Numbered from the stretch's first letter, positions 1 to 10,509 are shown. The stretch: 23,332 bases of DNA from Hemicentrotus pulcherrimus (GCA_003118195.1 BEXV01002390.1:1-23332); one strand, 5' to 3'. Notes: generated by a model not told the origin, from the letters alone. Numbers and translations: made by a program.

Positions 1-625
1 CCGAAGCAACCAACAAAAGTTGATTTGTTGTACAATCTTTTTTTAGGTCAAGTATAGCTTTGATGGATTGTTTGTTCTTCGATTTATTTTTTCTTCGTAT
101 ACTTTTTGTTTTTGTTTGTCTCATTAATATATTCCATTATTTATTTGGTTGTCCAATGGACAATTATGGCGTATTTTGTTAGTCTGCATGAATCTTAACA
201 ATCAAATCACATCTCACTTACATGTACACAAATGAAACTTATATTTTCTTATATAGTTAGGACAATAATGTAGTTTTTTTTTTTCGCCTCTTTTTCTTCT
301 TCGTGTTTGTATTTATATTGTTCATATGGTATTTTCCATTTTTCATGTATGCTTGCCATATTTTATAATATTGTATTTATGTTTGGCATAGGCTAGAATT
401 AGATAATTCCTATTTATCGTTATACTTTTATATTCTTGTCTTCTTGTATTATGTATGCTTTGTATTATTAAGCTATGTTAGTATTCTGTATTCTTTGTAT
501 TTTTAAGCTATGTTTGTATTCTTTATTATGTATCATTATCATGATATGTACATGTGTTGTACTTTCATACCCCAGAAGGGGGTCGAATGAGTCAATAAAT
601 TATATTCTATTCTATTCTATCTGTG
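1..625 (+). mobile_element. AT-rich DNA ending in a probable non-LTR retrotransposon tail
   Basis: Positions 560-620 carry a short GC-richer block (accccagaagggggtcgaat) followed by an AATAAA and (TATTC)n, the usual 3' end of CR1/L2-like non-LTR elements in invertebrates. Upstream to position 1 is AT-rich with repeated 'tattctttgtat' words and no convincing coding frame. It may be the 3' UTR of that element, but no reverse transcriptase lies inside the window. Confidence 0.35.
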
Positions 626-724
626 AATGTTGGAGACTTTTCGCTAACTCCTGGTACTCAATGAGTCGATTTTATATAGGAACCCTATGGTAACGTGGTA
701 GCTAGCATTGACGAATTAAAAAGA

Positions 725-960
725 ACTTCAGCGACACCATCTTACAACCATTTGCAAAGGCATACGACTGTTTGCGGAAAATTAAATTCGCTAAGAAATT
801 TTGAACATTTTCAAAATTGCTTTGCGACAAGAACAACTGTTTGCGACAATGGAAACTGTTTTGGAACTTTCTTGCAACCCTTTACAAAACTTTTGCAACC
901 TTTTACGTCTCCTGGAGAAACCCAAATTCGCTACGTTCACATGCAAGCACTCGCCGCTTA
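725..960. repeat. Stretch rich in TTTGCRA words
   Basis: Short words recur: tttgcgacaa (twice), aaattcgcta (783-792 and 926-935), ttgcaacc (twice), tttgcaaa and tttgcgga. Several small frames overlap here on both strands, probably because the words are repeated rather than because the DNA is coding. No clear terminal repeats were found. Confidence 0.3.
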
Positions 961-1733
961 GTGAGATACCGCCCCTACTCAAATCATCATATGAATTGGA
1001 CACTATGACGTACAGACATAAACATCTTTTTTTTTTTTATTAGCTCTATTCAATTGCCTCATAAAATATCAACTTTACTAAGAGCGTGCCTCAATGTCTG
1101 AATGGAACTGTTTATGCTGCAAAAGTGTCACAGGTTGCCATGTAGGTGGGTTTCGTGTTCTCTTTTTTCTATTTTATCTTTACCCAATTGTATGATGTAC
1201 GTGACCTTCGTCTTATTCTTTTATGATATTTTATGTATTTATCTATAATTTATTAAAACCGATATAGGTTGGATCATCAAAGTCCTGTTAGTCCTGTTGA
1301 TTCACGTGTTAAAAGTGACCTTTAATACACGCCCCGCAAGATGAGGCTGTGTATTTTGATTTATTGCCGTCGTTGTTGGCATGTGTCTTTGAAATGAAGA
1401 AGGGGCCCCTTTAAAAACACCGCAAATTTGTGTTAATTTGAGTAGGCTGGACCGGAACTCGCGATTTTAAGTTATCGCGATATTCTGCCTATATTTTACA
1501 GACTGATTCAATCCCGGGATTCAATTTACGTCTTTTTAAGAAACAAATTTTGAAACAGTTTTTGTCAAGGGAAAAATAAAAAGGCTTATTTCGCATGGTT
1601 CAATACTTTCTCCTAAATTGCACGACTTTATATTGCTTTTTCCATATTTCATATAGGTCTACATCGCAGTCAATATGCCCATCACGGTAATTATGTTATG
1701 TTATTGTAAAAGCTGTTTGTATCTCATTTTGTA
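961..1733. other. Noncoding stretch without recognised features
   Basis: AT-rich with a few T runs (1027-1040). No open frame of note, no splice-flanked exon, no repeat recognised by eye. Confidence 0.4.
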
Positions 1734-1862
1734 GTGATGATGGTTAGGAACAGTGGCGTTTCCAGAATATGGTATAGCCGACGTCACAGCCCCCTCCCCC
1801 GACGCCCCCTCTGTAACAGGCACGTAGCAAAGGGAGGGGGAGGGGCAAAAAAAAAAATCCAA
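1734..1862. repeat. G/C-run dispersed repeat containing caggcacgtagc
   Basis: Contains 'caggcacgtagc' at 1817-1828 followed by a G-rich run and poly-A. The same 12-mer forms the terminal inverted repeat of the foldback at 22734-22847, there also followed by a G run and an A run. This marks a related dispersed repeat family. Confidence 0.5.
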
Positions 1863-2149
1863 GATCGGTTGAACTATTTTAGATCCCTCCCCAGGACGTC
1901 AATAGATTACACGTATGTGTCCCCCCAAACATCGAAATCTGGCTACGGCATGTTCTGTAACGCCCACACACAAACAAATTACAGAATTTATTGAATTTTA
2001 CGTCGGTCCCCAACATATACAAATCCTCTGTATGGCAATGGAATATGGCTCAAGGCATGGGCACACACAGGAATTTGTTATGTTGGGGACGGGGATAAAA
2101 CGCAATAAATTAATGGAATTGGTTGCATTTTTTGTTTTTTTTTAAATTA

Positions 2150-2497
2150 TGGAAACTGCCCCTTACCCTAACCCCCGCTGCGTTCAGTCAGTGTCCAGTG
2201 ACAAAGCAATGGCCTCGTAACTGTTAGGCCACATGATCAAAACCACGTCGATGTGCTATATAAGTGCCCTTTTGTGGGGCATTAATCCTCATTACTCTAT
2301 AAATGTATTATTATTATTATTATCATTATTAATAAAAACAAAAGTGTGACTGAGGCATAACGCCAGCAAACAAAATCCATAGCTACCTGATTTTGGTGTA
2401 CGGCATCCTCAATCTGTTTCTCCTGCCCCAATTTTATCGTACTACGACATGATTGGTATCGAATATACATAAGGTAACTAGCTAAATATTTCGAGGA
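2150..2497. repeat. Intergenic DNA with an ATT microsatellite
   Basis: (ATT)n with interruptions at about 2306-2332 and a short CCCTAACC-like patch near 2163-2176. No coding feature seen. Confidence 0.45.
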
Positions 2498-3250
2498 ATG
2501 AGTGTGTGTATCTTAGGTGCAGGTTCACACAATGAATTGATACTTAATGAAAGAAAGTGGAATTTTATTTTGTTTGGGACAAGGACAAATCTTTTGAAAT
2601 TTCAGCATGTCAATGTATGTATAAACGGTCATTCTTTGGAAACAACTGATGAATCAAAATATTTAGGTGTCATTTTGGATAAATCATTGTCATGTTCCCC
2701 CCCCCTAAAAAAAAAATCAAAGATACTCCAAAATGTTTACGTGTTTCAACGAGCTAGACGATTTTTTTGATAGGGACACTGCTGTTGTCTTATACCACAC
2801 AATGATTCAATCGTATTTCGATTATTGTCATGTTATTTAAAAAAGCTTTGTTCTACTTCCCATCATTTAATTTAATTGCAAATATTACACAATAGGGCCT
2901 TGAGATTAGTTTTGAATGTCGATTGTAGATATAGCAGAAAATATATATATCATAATGTAAACATTGATTGCATTAGCAATAAGATTAAGAAGAACATATT
3001 GCTTTTAACTGATAAACGGATCCATAACTTTGCACCACCATCTCTATGTTCGAAAAAAATAAAGGAAAGTTCTTATTCATTACGCAACCACAGATGTATT
3101 CTTCACTTGGACACACCTCGGACAAATCTTCTTTAAAAAAAGTCACTTTATATTGGTTTCAAACTGTTAAATAAACTCCCAGAGTCAATCCGCTAAGCAA
3201 GTAACTTGAATATTTTTACCAGATTGATTTATATACCCCCACCTTTTTAG
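2498..3250 (+). pseudogene. Decayed reverse transcriptase 3' part, non-LTR retrotransposon
   Basis: Three pieces in order resemble the C-terminal third of a non-LTR reverse transcriptase (Jockey/CR1-like). 2498-2770 has LNERKWNFILFGTR and KYLGVILDKSLS, the hallmark after the catalytic palm. About 2765-2840 has LYHTMIQSYFDYC. 2876-3136 has LQILHNRALRLVLN. The tail near 3150-3190 reads GFKLLNKLPESIR, the usual C-terminal phrase. Stops, frameshifts and C/A runs (2697-2717) break it, and the N-terminal catalytic part is absent. It is a dead 5'-truncated copy. Confidence 0.75.
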
Positions 3251-3724
3251 TAATAAACATGTATTTGGTTTCTTTTTTTTTTCTTTCTTCTGCTGTTTAA
3301 CTTGCATTGGTTACATCCAATATATTGCAGCAAGACTGGAAATACAACATGATTATTAATTTATTACGATTAATAATGTGTTTATGATGATTATTAGTGT
3401 ATATATCATGCTTATTAACGTATTTATAATGATTATAGTGAGGAAAGACATTTTTGCAAACACAATATCAGGGAAAAAGAGGTTTCTTTTTCAAAGTATT
3501 TCTGATTGTTTATTTCCTTTTAATTATTTTGGCAAAATAAATCTGTGATATTTATAAAATAAACTGCATATTTTAACTGATATGCATGTTCTTATTATAT
3601 TTTGGATTGCCAAAAAAAAGAAAAAAAATCATTTTCAAATTCTGCATCTATATATCTCTCTTCTTGTACACATATTTTAACGATATTATTTGATAAATGA
3701 ACCCCTGGGAATATCATTATAAAA
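3251..3724. other. AT-rich noncoding stretch
   Basis: Repeated ATTATTA / 'tgatgattatta' words (3350-3440) and A/T runs. It may contain the 3' UTR of the decayed retrotransposon ending near 3250. No gene. Confidence 0.35.
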
Positions 3725-4010
3725 TTCCATATAGGGAGTAAATACATGTCGCATAAGTGACACCCATTAGGGAGTAAACTTACTCACCAAATAAGGGAGT
3801 AAATTCACACCCAAAAAGAAAGTGTAAATTTGCACCCCAAAGTTATGATTTTACTCCCTTTAAGGGATGAAATTTGCACCCAATAGTGCTTAATTAACAC
3901 CTTTTAGTTCCATTTTCATTAAAAATGGGTTCGAATTTCCATCCATTGGGTTGAATTTTGTACCCTATATGATCGATTACACACCCTGTGGGGAGTAAAT
4001 CTGCAGCCTT
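3725..4010. repeat. Palindromic minisatellite of GGGAGTAAA...CACCC units
   Basis: Imperfect units of roughly 24-35 bp made of 'gggagtaaa' followed by 'gcaccc' or 'cacaccc'. 'agggagtaaa' or 'gggagtaaa' occurs at about 3735, 3771, 3795 and 3999, with variant units (gtgtaaatttgcacccc, gggatgaaatttgcaccc) between, and inverted copies such as ttttactccc at 3851. The unit is partly self-complementary, so the array can fold on itself. No coding frame. Confidence 0.65.
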
Positions 4011-4100
4011 CTTATGCACATCATCAACCAATCGATCATCCCTCGAGCAATCAATCATCCATGCTTCGTAATCACCTAATGGTCACTGACTCTCACCCTG

Positions 4101-4233
4101 GGCAGCGTTTCATGGAACCGTCATAAGTACAAGTTCAACAACATCCCATTGAAACGTGTGTCAAACTTAATACACATATTTCAATGGGATGTCGTTGTAC
4201 TTGTAATTATGACGGTTTTAATGAAACGCTGCC
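4101..4233. mobile_element. 133-bp hairpin MITE-like element
   Basis: Arms 4101-4160 and 4172-4233 are near-perfect inverted copies, starting ggcagcgtttcat and ending at atcccattgaaa, around an 11-bp loop. No protein is encoded; it would be mobilised in trans if a DNA element. A clear target duplication was not found. It covers the start of a short open frame (4184), which is therefore not a gene. Confidence 0.75.
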
Positions 4234-5960
4234 ATGTTGTCTGCGTTTTACTGCTCTATATACAAAAATCAGACCAGAATCTCGAGTTATGTGTCGAAAA
4301 GCTTTAAAGCTTATCTGTCGTAGTTTACAGGTGGGATTAGAGCGCCCTGCAAGGACACTGGACAGGTGGTTATCTCATCAACTCAGCTCTCAGTTAACAT
4401 ACGAAAAAGAGGATCATGGGGGACCAATGGTAACCGATTAGGCACTGTTTGTTATATAGAGGGCGCTAGTAGCTACAAGTAGTGCAGTGGGCCGTTAATG
4501 CTTCCCTAAGCAACAGTTAGTGTGAACTCAATACAAGTGCCGACTGTAAGATCCAACTGATGGATGGACGTATCGGACGAAATGTAGTGGAACTACCTAA
4601 AAATAGAATACTGCCTTTGTCTGTGTGTGTGTGTGTGTGTATCGGTTTTTTACAGACGTGTATCAATCAGATATGATTATTGACGTCTGGGGACCGACCT
4701 TTAAACGTCACCATCCGAAAGACGTGAATTCATACAATCAACTGCCAATATGATTAATTGATTTATTCTGTGTTGTTGTTTGTGCGTTGATACTAGGTTA
4801 TAATCAGCCTTTGGATAGCCCAAATACTCCTATTAGAAAAGGGTGAATTTTTATGCCTTTGCAATATGAATATAATGTCGGGATTTTTAGTGTTGGATTG
4901 ATTGATGAGTTGTATCACAGCCGGCTGTTCTTTTGTCTGCCGCTTCGTTATGTTTCAAATGTTGCAGAAGAGAAATTAGAATTCGGACTAATTCAACAAG
5001 GGTTATTAATGCTCACAAACATGCAAAGCTATGCAAATTAGTGGCGTTTGGAGATTGCAGGGGAGAGGCGTCAGCAGCCCGCCCACAAATTGAAGTTTAT
5101 CTGAATATTAGGCGGACAGAAGCTTGAAATTTCCATTACCGAAGATTTGTGCTTTTCGTAAAAAACGGAAAGCATCTTTGGATGGATGAAAATTATATCA
5201 ATTATTAAACCTACTAATCACTGGGAGGTTTCCTGGAAAGATAATGGGCGGTATTCCGGTAGCGCGTACTAAGTTAGTGCGTACTTTAGTTCACAAGTTT
5301 ATGGAGTGCCTGTTGCAAACTAATTTACCATGTACAGATTATTTTAATCCTTCAATGAAAAGTGTCCAAAAAATTAATTTTGCAATGAAATGGGAAGAAA
5401 AAGATAATATGAGTATGAACTGAATTTCAACAAAGTCTTTGGTAGATTATCTTTGTCATGAATATTGAAGGAGGAAGATGAAACCTAGCATTCCATAGAA
5501 GTGTGAACTAAAATTCTTGTTTAGTCCGGACTTAGTCCAGGCTTAACTTATGAGAATGCCACCCAACAATCCTAGTTTGGCTGCGATATGTGCACCCACA
5601 CATATTACATGTATATAAATGTGTATACCTACATGGAGCATTAAAGGAACTGCATAAGACTTGTAGAATTGAAATGGATGCGGGCGCTCTTCTTCTAAAA
5701 GAATGTTACCAACTTGATTTTTTTATTCTACGGGGTAATTAAGACAGTGAGCTAACTTGAGTCAGATCATATTGTACTTTTACCATGGCATCGAGAATTT
5801 ATGGAATTCTCGTTTTCAACTTAGCAGTTAAGGTTTAAGGACTTTTGAACAAAACGATTCTTCTTAATACACAAAACAATTAAAGACTGTGATGATAATA
5901 GAAATGTGTGAGTGAACTTTAATAACTCATGATCATTTTTTCCTGGTGTTTCTTATGTAG
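4234..5960. other. Intergenic or intronic DNA with a GT microsatellite
   Basis: (GT)n at 4622-4640. Short open frames near 4853 and 4933 show no family resemblance. Positions 5100-5960 show nothing recognisable apart from the pyrimidine-rich acceptor at the end. Confidence 0.4.
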
Positions 5961-6084
5961 GGATAAATGGTCACTGTCCTGAATCGAACCCTTGGTACGG
6001 CTCTCAAGGGTGTGGTCTTTGACGGATCATCAACAATAACAGCAGAGGATCCTACGATAGTTATTTGCAAATCACCAGATGCGG
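5961..6084 (+). CDS. Possible upstream exon of the EGF-containing gene, with a frame problem
   Basis: A strong pyrimidine-rich acceptor ends at 5960 (TTTCTTATGTAG) and a donor G|GTAAAC follows 6084. The second half reads like protein in the frame leaving in phase 1 (ITAEDPTIVICKSPDA), which fits the EGF exon. That frame has TAA at 5964-5966, immediately before an ATG at 5967. The phase-1 entry frame (INGHCPESNPWYGSQGC) stops at 6021-6023. So either translation begins at 5967, or an indel or sequence error splits one exon, or it is a relic. No domain assigned. Confidence 0.33.
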
Positions 6085-6123
6085 GTAAACAGACATGACA
6101 GAATCACACTGGCAGTCGTAATG

Positions 6124-6809
6124 GCAATACCGTGTGAGTCAAAAAAAAAAGCTACACCTAGAAAGTTGCTAATTATTTTTAAAATCATCGATGAACAGTA
6201 AATTATTAAACATCTTATGAAAGAGTACTTTATCCCCAATCATTTGGTATCTTTTTTTGTGTGATATGTGTTCATGCTTGAATAAACAGGAGGCATTGTT
6301 TGCAAGAGTGCACAAATCGACTTGCACCAAAGTGATGACTACTGTATGTATTATGTTGGGATTAGCGGAGTATGAGACTAAATTGAATGTATCAAATGAA
6401 ATGAATTGCATATGTTTTTTTGCAAAAGGGCAAAGTCACACTCACCCACACACGCGCGCACAAATATTCGTTGATATTTGTTATTCGATATTTGATATTT
6501 GTGGCATTATTCAATTTATGAGGGATGTTATTTAGATTTGCTAAGATCTAATTAAAACCTAAATCCCAATTGTTTTATTCACACATCTCATAAGCAACTT
6601 TGGCGAAAGTCGATTTTTGCACTCTCGCTAACAATGCCTCCTGTTCATCCAAGCATGAACATAAATCACACAAAAATGGTACCAAATTATTTTTTGGGGA
6701 AAACACTCTTTCATAAGATGTATAATGATGTACTGTTCATAGATATTTTTAAAAACTAATTAGCAATTTTTTAGGTGTAAACTTTTTTTTGTGACTCAAA
6801 CGGTGTTGC
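6124..6809. mobile_element. 686-bp foldback element with ~200-bp inverted arms
   Basis: Left arm 6124-6330 and right arm 6597-6809 are inverted copies of each other. Matching blocks include gcaataccgtgtgagtca against the complement of tgactcaaacggtgttgc, tgcttgaataaacaggaggc, and acatcttatgaaagagt. The unique centre (6331-6596) has an ACAC/CGCG patch. No transposase. Arms look roughly 80-90% identical by eye. It lies between the putative exon ending 6084 and the EGF exon. Open frames on both strands (6169-6535) come from this element. Confidence 0.75.
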
Positions 6810-7300
6810 AAAGATGACATGGACATGGATATATTGGTGTGCGTATGTGTGCCCACCTGTGTGTGTGCGTGTGCGCTCTACTTTGCAGAATGGTTAACTT
6901 ACTTATTTGGTGTTTTTCTTGAGTTGTGAATATTAGCAGACATCCACTGAGTGAATAGTGTGTGTGTGTGTGTGTGTGCGTGTTTGTGTAAGGGAGAGGG
7001 TACATGGAGGAGCAGGACTACCAGTCAAATAGCCTCTAGATTTAATATAGAGTGATTAACACCTACAATTGACTTATAGATTATGTTTATTTACTTTAAG
7101 TTTACTGTGTTGCTCAGTTAAATATATTACACATGATTTTTTTTTGTGTAATTATGTTTATGTGTAAGCAAACAATATTGAAAACGTCTATTTATTGTAA
7201 TGAATTGCATATAGTGTTCTTGTCTGTATTACATTTGGAGGAATAAAACAAAATTACTAAGAGTAAAAAACAAAGGTGTGTGTGGTGTGTGTGTTCGTCT
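6810..7300. repeat. GT-rich microsatellite region
   Basis: Several GT/TG tracts: 6838-6875 (imperfect), 6958-6984 (long, near-perfect) and 7274-7292. A minus-strand open frame with His-Thr repeats is only the translation of the tract. The region lies in the presumed intron before the EGF exon. Confidence 0.7.
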
Positions 7301-7405
7301 CACTCTGTTTTCGAAAACATTTTAGTGAGTCCATTAATCAGTATACGTATGATGTATAGGCCCATCCAAAACTCTACACGCTTCTTTCTTATGCCTCATG
7401 TTTAG

Positions 7406-7519
7406 AATACTTCTGTTCACTTAACCCCTGTCGCAACGGAGGCACATGCATAGCTTATCCTGGTCATACGCCAGCCTACACATGTCAGTGTGACCTGGGA
7501 TACGATGACACAGATTGTG
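7406..7519 (+). CDS. EGF-like domain exon of a mosaic extracellular protein
   Basis: A 114-nt exon, phase 1 at both ends, with acceptor TTATGCCTCATGTTTAG and donor G|GTAAGT. It encodes one complete EGF-like domain. Six cysteines are in canonical order and spacing, beginning CSLNPCRNGGTC and ending with YTCQCDLGYDDTDC. A single EGF module in a symmetrical phase-1 exon is the classic exon-shuffling unit of extracellular and receptor proteins. The calcium-binding DxDE start is absent, so it is probably a non-calcium EGF. The next exon (7707) joins in frame with an Asp codon across the junction. Confidence 0.87.
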
Positions 7520-7706
7520 GTAAGTACCGGGTTTAGTTACATCTGTTCAACGACATAAACAGCCTCAAACCAAGAAATTCAAGCAGCCATAGAATATAGC
7601 TTCTTGAATATAGTATTGATATATTGACTACACCCATCAAAAAGCTTATGGCATAATATGAACATTCATGTTCTCATTTCATTTCATTTGTTTGTGCTCC
7701 TCGCAG

Positions 7707-7796
7707 ATGTTTCTGTACAAGCACTTATTTGGGGAAAATCTTGCGACTTCCGACTGGAGTATCATTCTGAAACAGATGACTTTCGACATTGTGATG
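7707..7796 (+). CDS. Probable exon after the EGF domain, unidentified extracellular segment
   Basis: Acceptor TTTGTGCTCCTCGCAG and donor G|GTTAAG enclose 90 nt, open in phase 1 at both ends, so it joins the EGF exon in frame. The peptide (about 30 residues) starts DVSVQALIWGKSCDFRLEY and ends DDFRHCD, with two cysteines. No domain recognised. Support: phase match on both sides, a good acceptor and only 187 nt from the EGF exon. The donor is only moderate. Confidence 0.6.
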
Positions 7797-9593
7797 GTTA
7801 AGTTGGGAATACCTAACAGAACTCCTCTCCAATTCACAGGAAGGTAGAGTTTATTTACTAGAAGTATTATCTCACAGTGACAAAGTTCACACGGACAAAT
7901 ACATTTTAGAGATTCATTTGTGATACAGCACAGAAATAAAGACGTGCCAATAAACCGAGAGCCCACCATATCGTTCTTCGAATGCCGACATTTTCGATCT
8001 GTAATCCCCAAGAATTATTTACATCTTGAATGTGTCCATATCCTAATACATTACTAAAATCTTACTGCAGATTTAGGAAATTCTAACAATTGATTAATCA
8101 TCTAATAAATACCAAGTTATCGATATATGGCTTAGCCCACACACCCCTTTTTAAAATGATTTTCTGAATGTGTACTTAACATCAATACCATTTTCTAATT
8201 CAAAACCGTATGAACATAATTATTCAAAGTAAAATTGGTATTAATCAGGATTTTTATTTCAATCTATAGAAAGTGATATATTAAACACATCTACGAAATT
8301 ATTTTGGTCTTCTCATGGACCGTGATTTGGTAAAATTGTAAATAATTGGTTAAGCCACTTAATTCAAGAAAAATGTAATTCCAGGTGTTAGATAAGTCAG
8401 TGTTTTAACAAACTTATTTTATAACATCAGTAGTATATTTAACTACGTTGACCTCTTATGTTATGCTTTTTATACATGGTCATGATGTATCAGCTTTATA
8501 TCCTTGTCTCACCATGAAAGTGAAGAAGCAGGAGCTTTACTGGGCAAGATATCGGCGGCGAACCGTAGGAGGAGAAAAGGCCTTGTATACGGCATTGTTT
8601 CCGATTTAGGCAAGATATCTAGGACCGTGAATCCCAGGCAGTGTGTCATTGATCAGCAGCGGGGGTAACCTTTCCCTCAACAAATGTATATAAACCCCTT
8701 TAAAAAATGTTTTGAAACTCTAGTATGATTATATCTGCTACAAGGCCGCATTTTCAAACGTTCTAGGTTTAAATCACATTTCCAGAAATTTCATTATCTG
8801 CCCTTGTATATGATGCCTAAATGAGATAGGAATAACAAAGTTCTGTTTGTTTAAAGTAATGCTTGCATTTCCATAAATTTATTAAACGAATTCGTTTTCA
8901 CTGGCTTCCTGCCGTAGAAGAAAAAAACACAGAATTGACGCAGACTTATATCGGTTTCGTTGACAATCAGCCACGCATGAAGTCTTTCGTCTATGGCTGA
9001 TAATCAACGAAAAAGAGATGTGAAAAGACCCGCATAAATCCAAGAAACTACGCATGATTTCGGCCTTGCATCCACCATAGGTTAACACGTGAAAAGGGGA
9101 TGTTTTTAAATTTGATTGATTTTCAATTTTAAGATATGAAAGTATTAATTTTAAATCACGCAAAGTGTGACTAACATTCAATTTCAAGACTTTACAAGGT
9201 ATAATTGATGATCAAGAATTCAAATAGACCCCGAAAATTTCCAGGGGTTTTGCACGCGTCTACCAAAAAAAATGGGGCTAACTGCCATGTACAAACGTTT
9301 GTTGTTATTGGTAACTTGCTGCGGGTCTGTTTAGAGGACGAGCAAAGAACCTAGGGAATAAATCTTTATTGTATCGAGACAAGTTACGCTGAGTTACTTG
9401 CGTAGTACTTTGGGTTGGTGAATATTGTAAAAACTAAAAATGATTTCTCGCGTCATGTGGAGTATAGAAAAGGGATAATCCAAAATTGTGTTTTAGACTG
9501 ATTAGTATATACCATACGTTTTAAGATTTTACATGAAACTTGAATACATTGAACAGAATAGATGTTCCAAATAAATTACTTATTTCTCCACAG
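7797..9593 (+). other. Presumed intron between probable exons
   Basis: Apart from the weak HRM-like piece (8494-8664) I see no convincing exon. A 101-codon minus-strand frame (9187-8882) has no family resemblance and no splice support. A short plus-strand open piece at about 8930-9000 is not flanked by a matching donor. Confidence 0.4.
8494..8664 (+). pseudogene. Weak hormone-receptor-like (HRM) relic or exon
   Basis: After an AG at 8492-8493, a phase-1 frame is open for 37 codons to TAG at 8607 and contains YPCLTMK...QELYWARYRRRTVGG. A second open piece follows another AG (8610-8664) with KISRTVNPRQC. 'LYW...G' and 'SR..C' are loosely like the HRM domain that precedes GAIN in adhesion GPCRs, and the place between the EGF and GAIN-like exons would fit. 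The frame is broken and splice sites do not give phase 1 at both ends. A relic or chance are both possible. Confidence 0.2.
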
Positions 9594-9749
9594 ATATTTC
9601 TATGCTATCGGGCGTATTACAAGCTTCAGCAAATGTGATTACTCGAGTATTAGTGATTACTCGATTTCATCTAGACAGTTTGCTTTCCGAAATAATCTCA
9701 TCAGATGTAGTTTCTGCTTCAATTCATGGATTGACAATAGATGAAAAAG
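9594..9749 (+). CDS. Probable exon, possibly part of a GAIN domain
   Basis: Acceptor CTTATTTCTCCACAG and donor G|GTGAAT enclose 156 nt open in phase 1 at both ends (51 whole codons), matching the exons at 7406 and 7707. The peptide is hydrophobic to amphipathic and ends in SSDVVSASIHGLTIDEK. That resembles the 'V-S-A-S-I ... L' strand region in the GAIN domain of adhesion GPCRs, just before the GPS cleavage motif. The resemblance is short and judged by eye. No GPS (C..W...C) or seven-helix exon was found downstream; part could lie in the gap at 10510-11197. Confidence 0.55.
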
Positions 9750-10509
9750 GTGAATTGTAACAAAGAAGAATAGTTTTGGCCTGAGAACAAGCCTATTTAC
9801 CCGTCAATTAAATCATTTCCAATTATAGAATTTGGGAGCTAAGAATGAAAACTTTCCAATTCTACTATTAGTATTAAGCCAAATAAACACAAATAAAGTG
9901 GTTCCCGTCCCCGCCAACCTCCTTTTTGGCCGCCGCCTCCTTAAAAAAAAGTATGTTTTACAATTAAGTATTCAGAAGAAACAAAAGCAAAGCAAAGCAA
10001 AGCAAAGCACAAAAAAAGCCTGTGATATTGGTTTACAAAGCTTCTAAAGTGATACAAGTCATTTGTTTTGTCATATATTGCATCAGTATTCCCACATAGC
10101 ACAATATCTGTGAACAAAGTCAGTTCGGGACGAGAAACACGATATTTTAGTTATTTGGCCTTAGCCTGATTAGGCTAAGACACTGCCCCGAAAGAAGTTT
10201 ACCAAAAATTAAGCCCACAAGATATGACCTCTTCACAGTATTTTTAACATCATTGCATGGTTCAATGATTAAGGTATAATTCAAAAATCGTTCGGATCGT
10301 GCTACTCAATAATGGAATCCAATATAATACAAGTTTTCATACGAATAAACAGGTTACGATAATTAAATAACATTTGACATCGTAATGATTTCCCAGTTGA
10401 CTTTATCTGCTCTCAAATTCATGTAAGTATGGACCTATGCTGTAAATCGGCCGTACCCTTTTTTAGGTGGGGTGCATTAATGGCAGCCTAAAAGGGGGTG
10501 GGGGGGGGG
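9750..10509. repeat. Noncoding stretch with an AGCAA microsatellite and a G run at the gap
   Basis: (AGCAA)n at about 9986-10009. No exon with matching phase was found. A 26-nt piece at about 10399-10424 between AG and GTAAGT is too short to call. The stretch ends in a run of G at 10501-10509 right at the gap. Confidence 0.45.

Noticed and set aside
2255..2266. TATA box (gctatataagtg)
   Set aside because: No gene start follows; a single match in AT-rich DNA is not evidence.
3725..4010. CRISPR array
   Set aside because: Units are irregular, degenerate and partly inverted, no unique spacers of constant length, and the genome is animal.
6796..7005. His-Thr repeat protein
   Set aside because: Translation of a GT/CA microsatellite.
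7679..8011. 110-codon minus-strand open frame
   Set aside because: It overlaps the probable plus-strand exon 7707-7796 and has no family signature; treated as a shadow frame.
8882..9187. 101-codon minus-strand open frame
   Set aside because: No recognisable motif, and it lies opposite the presumed intron of the plus-strand gene.
10399..10424. 26-nt micro-exon between CAG and GTAAGT
   Set aside because: Too short to judge, and it would change phase from 1 to 0, unlike its neighbours.
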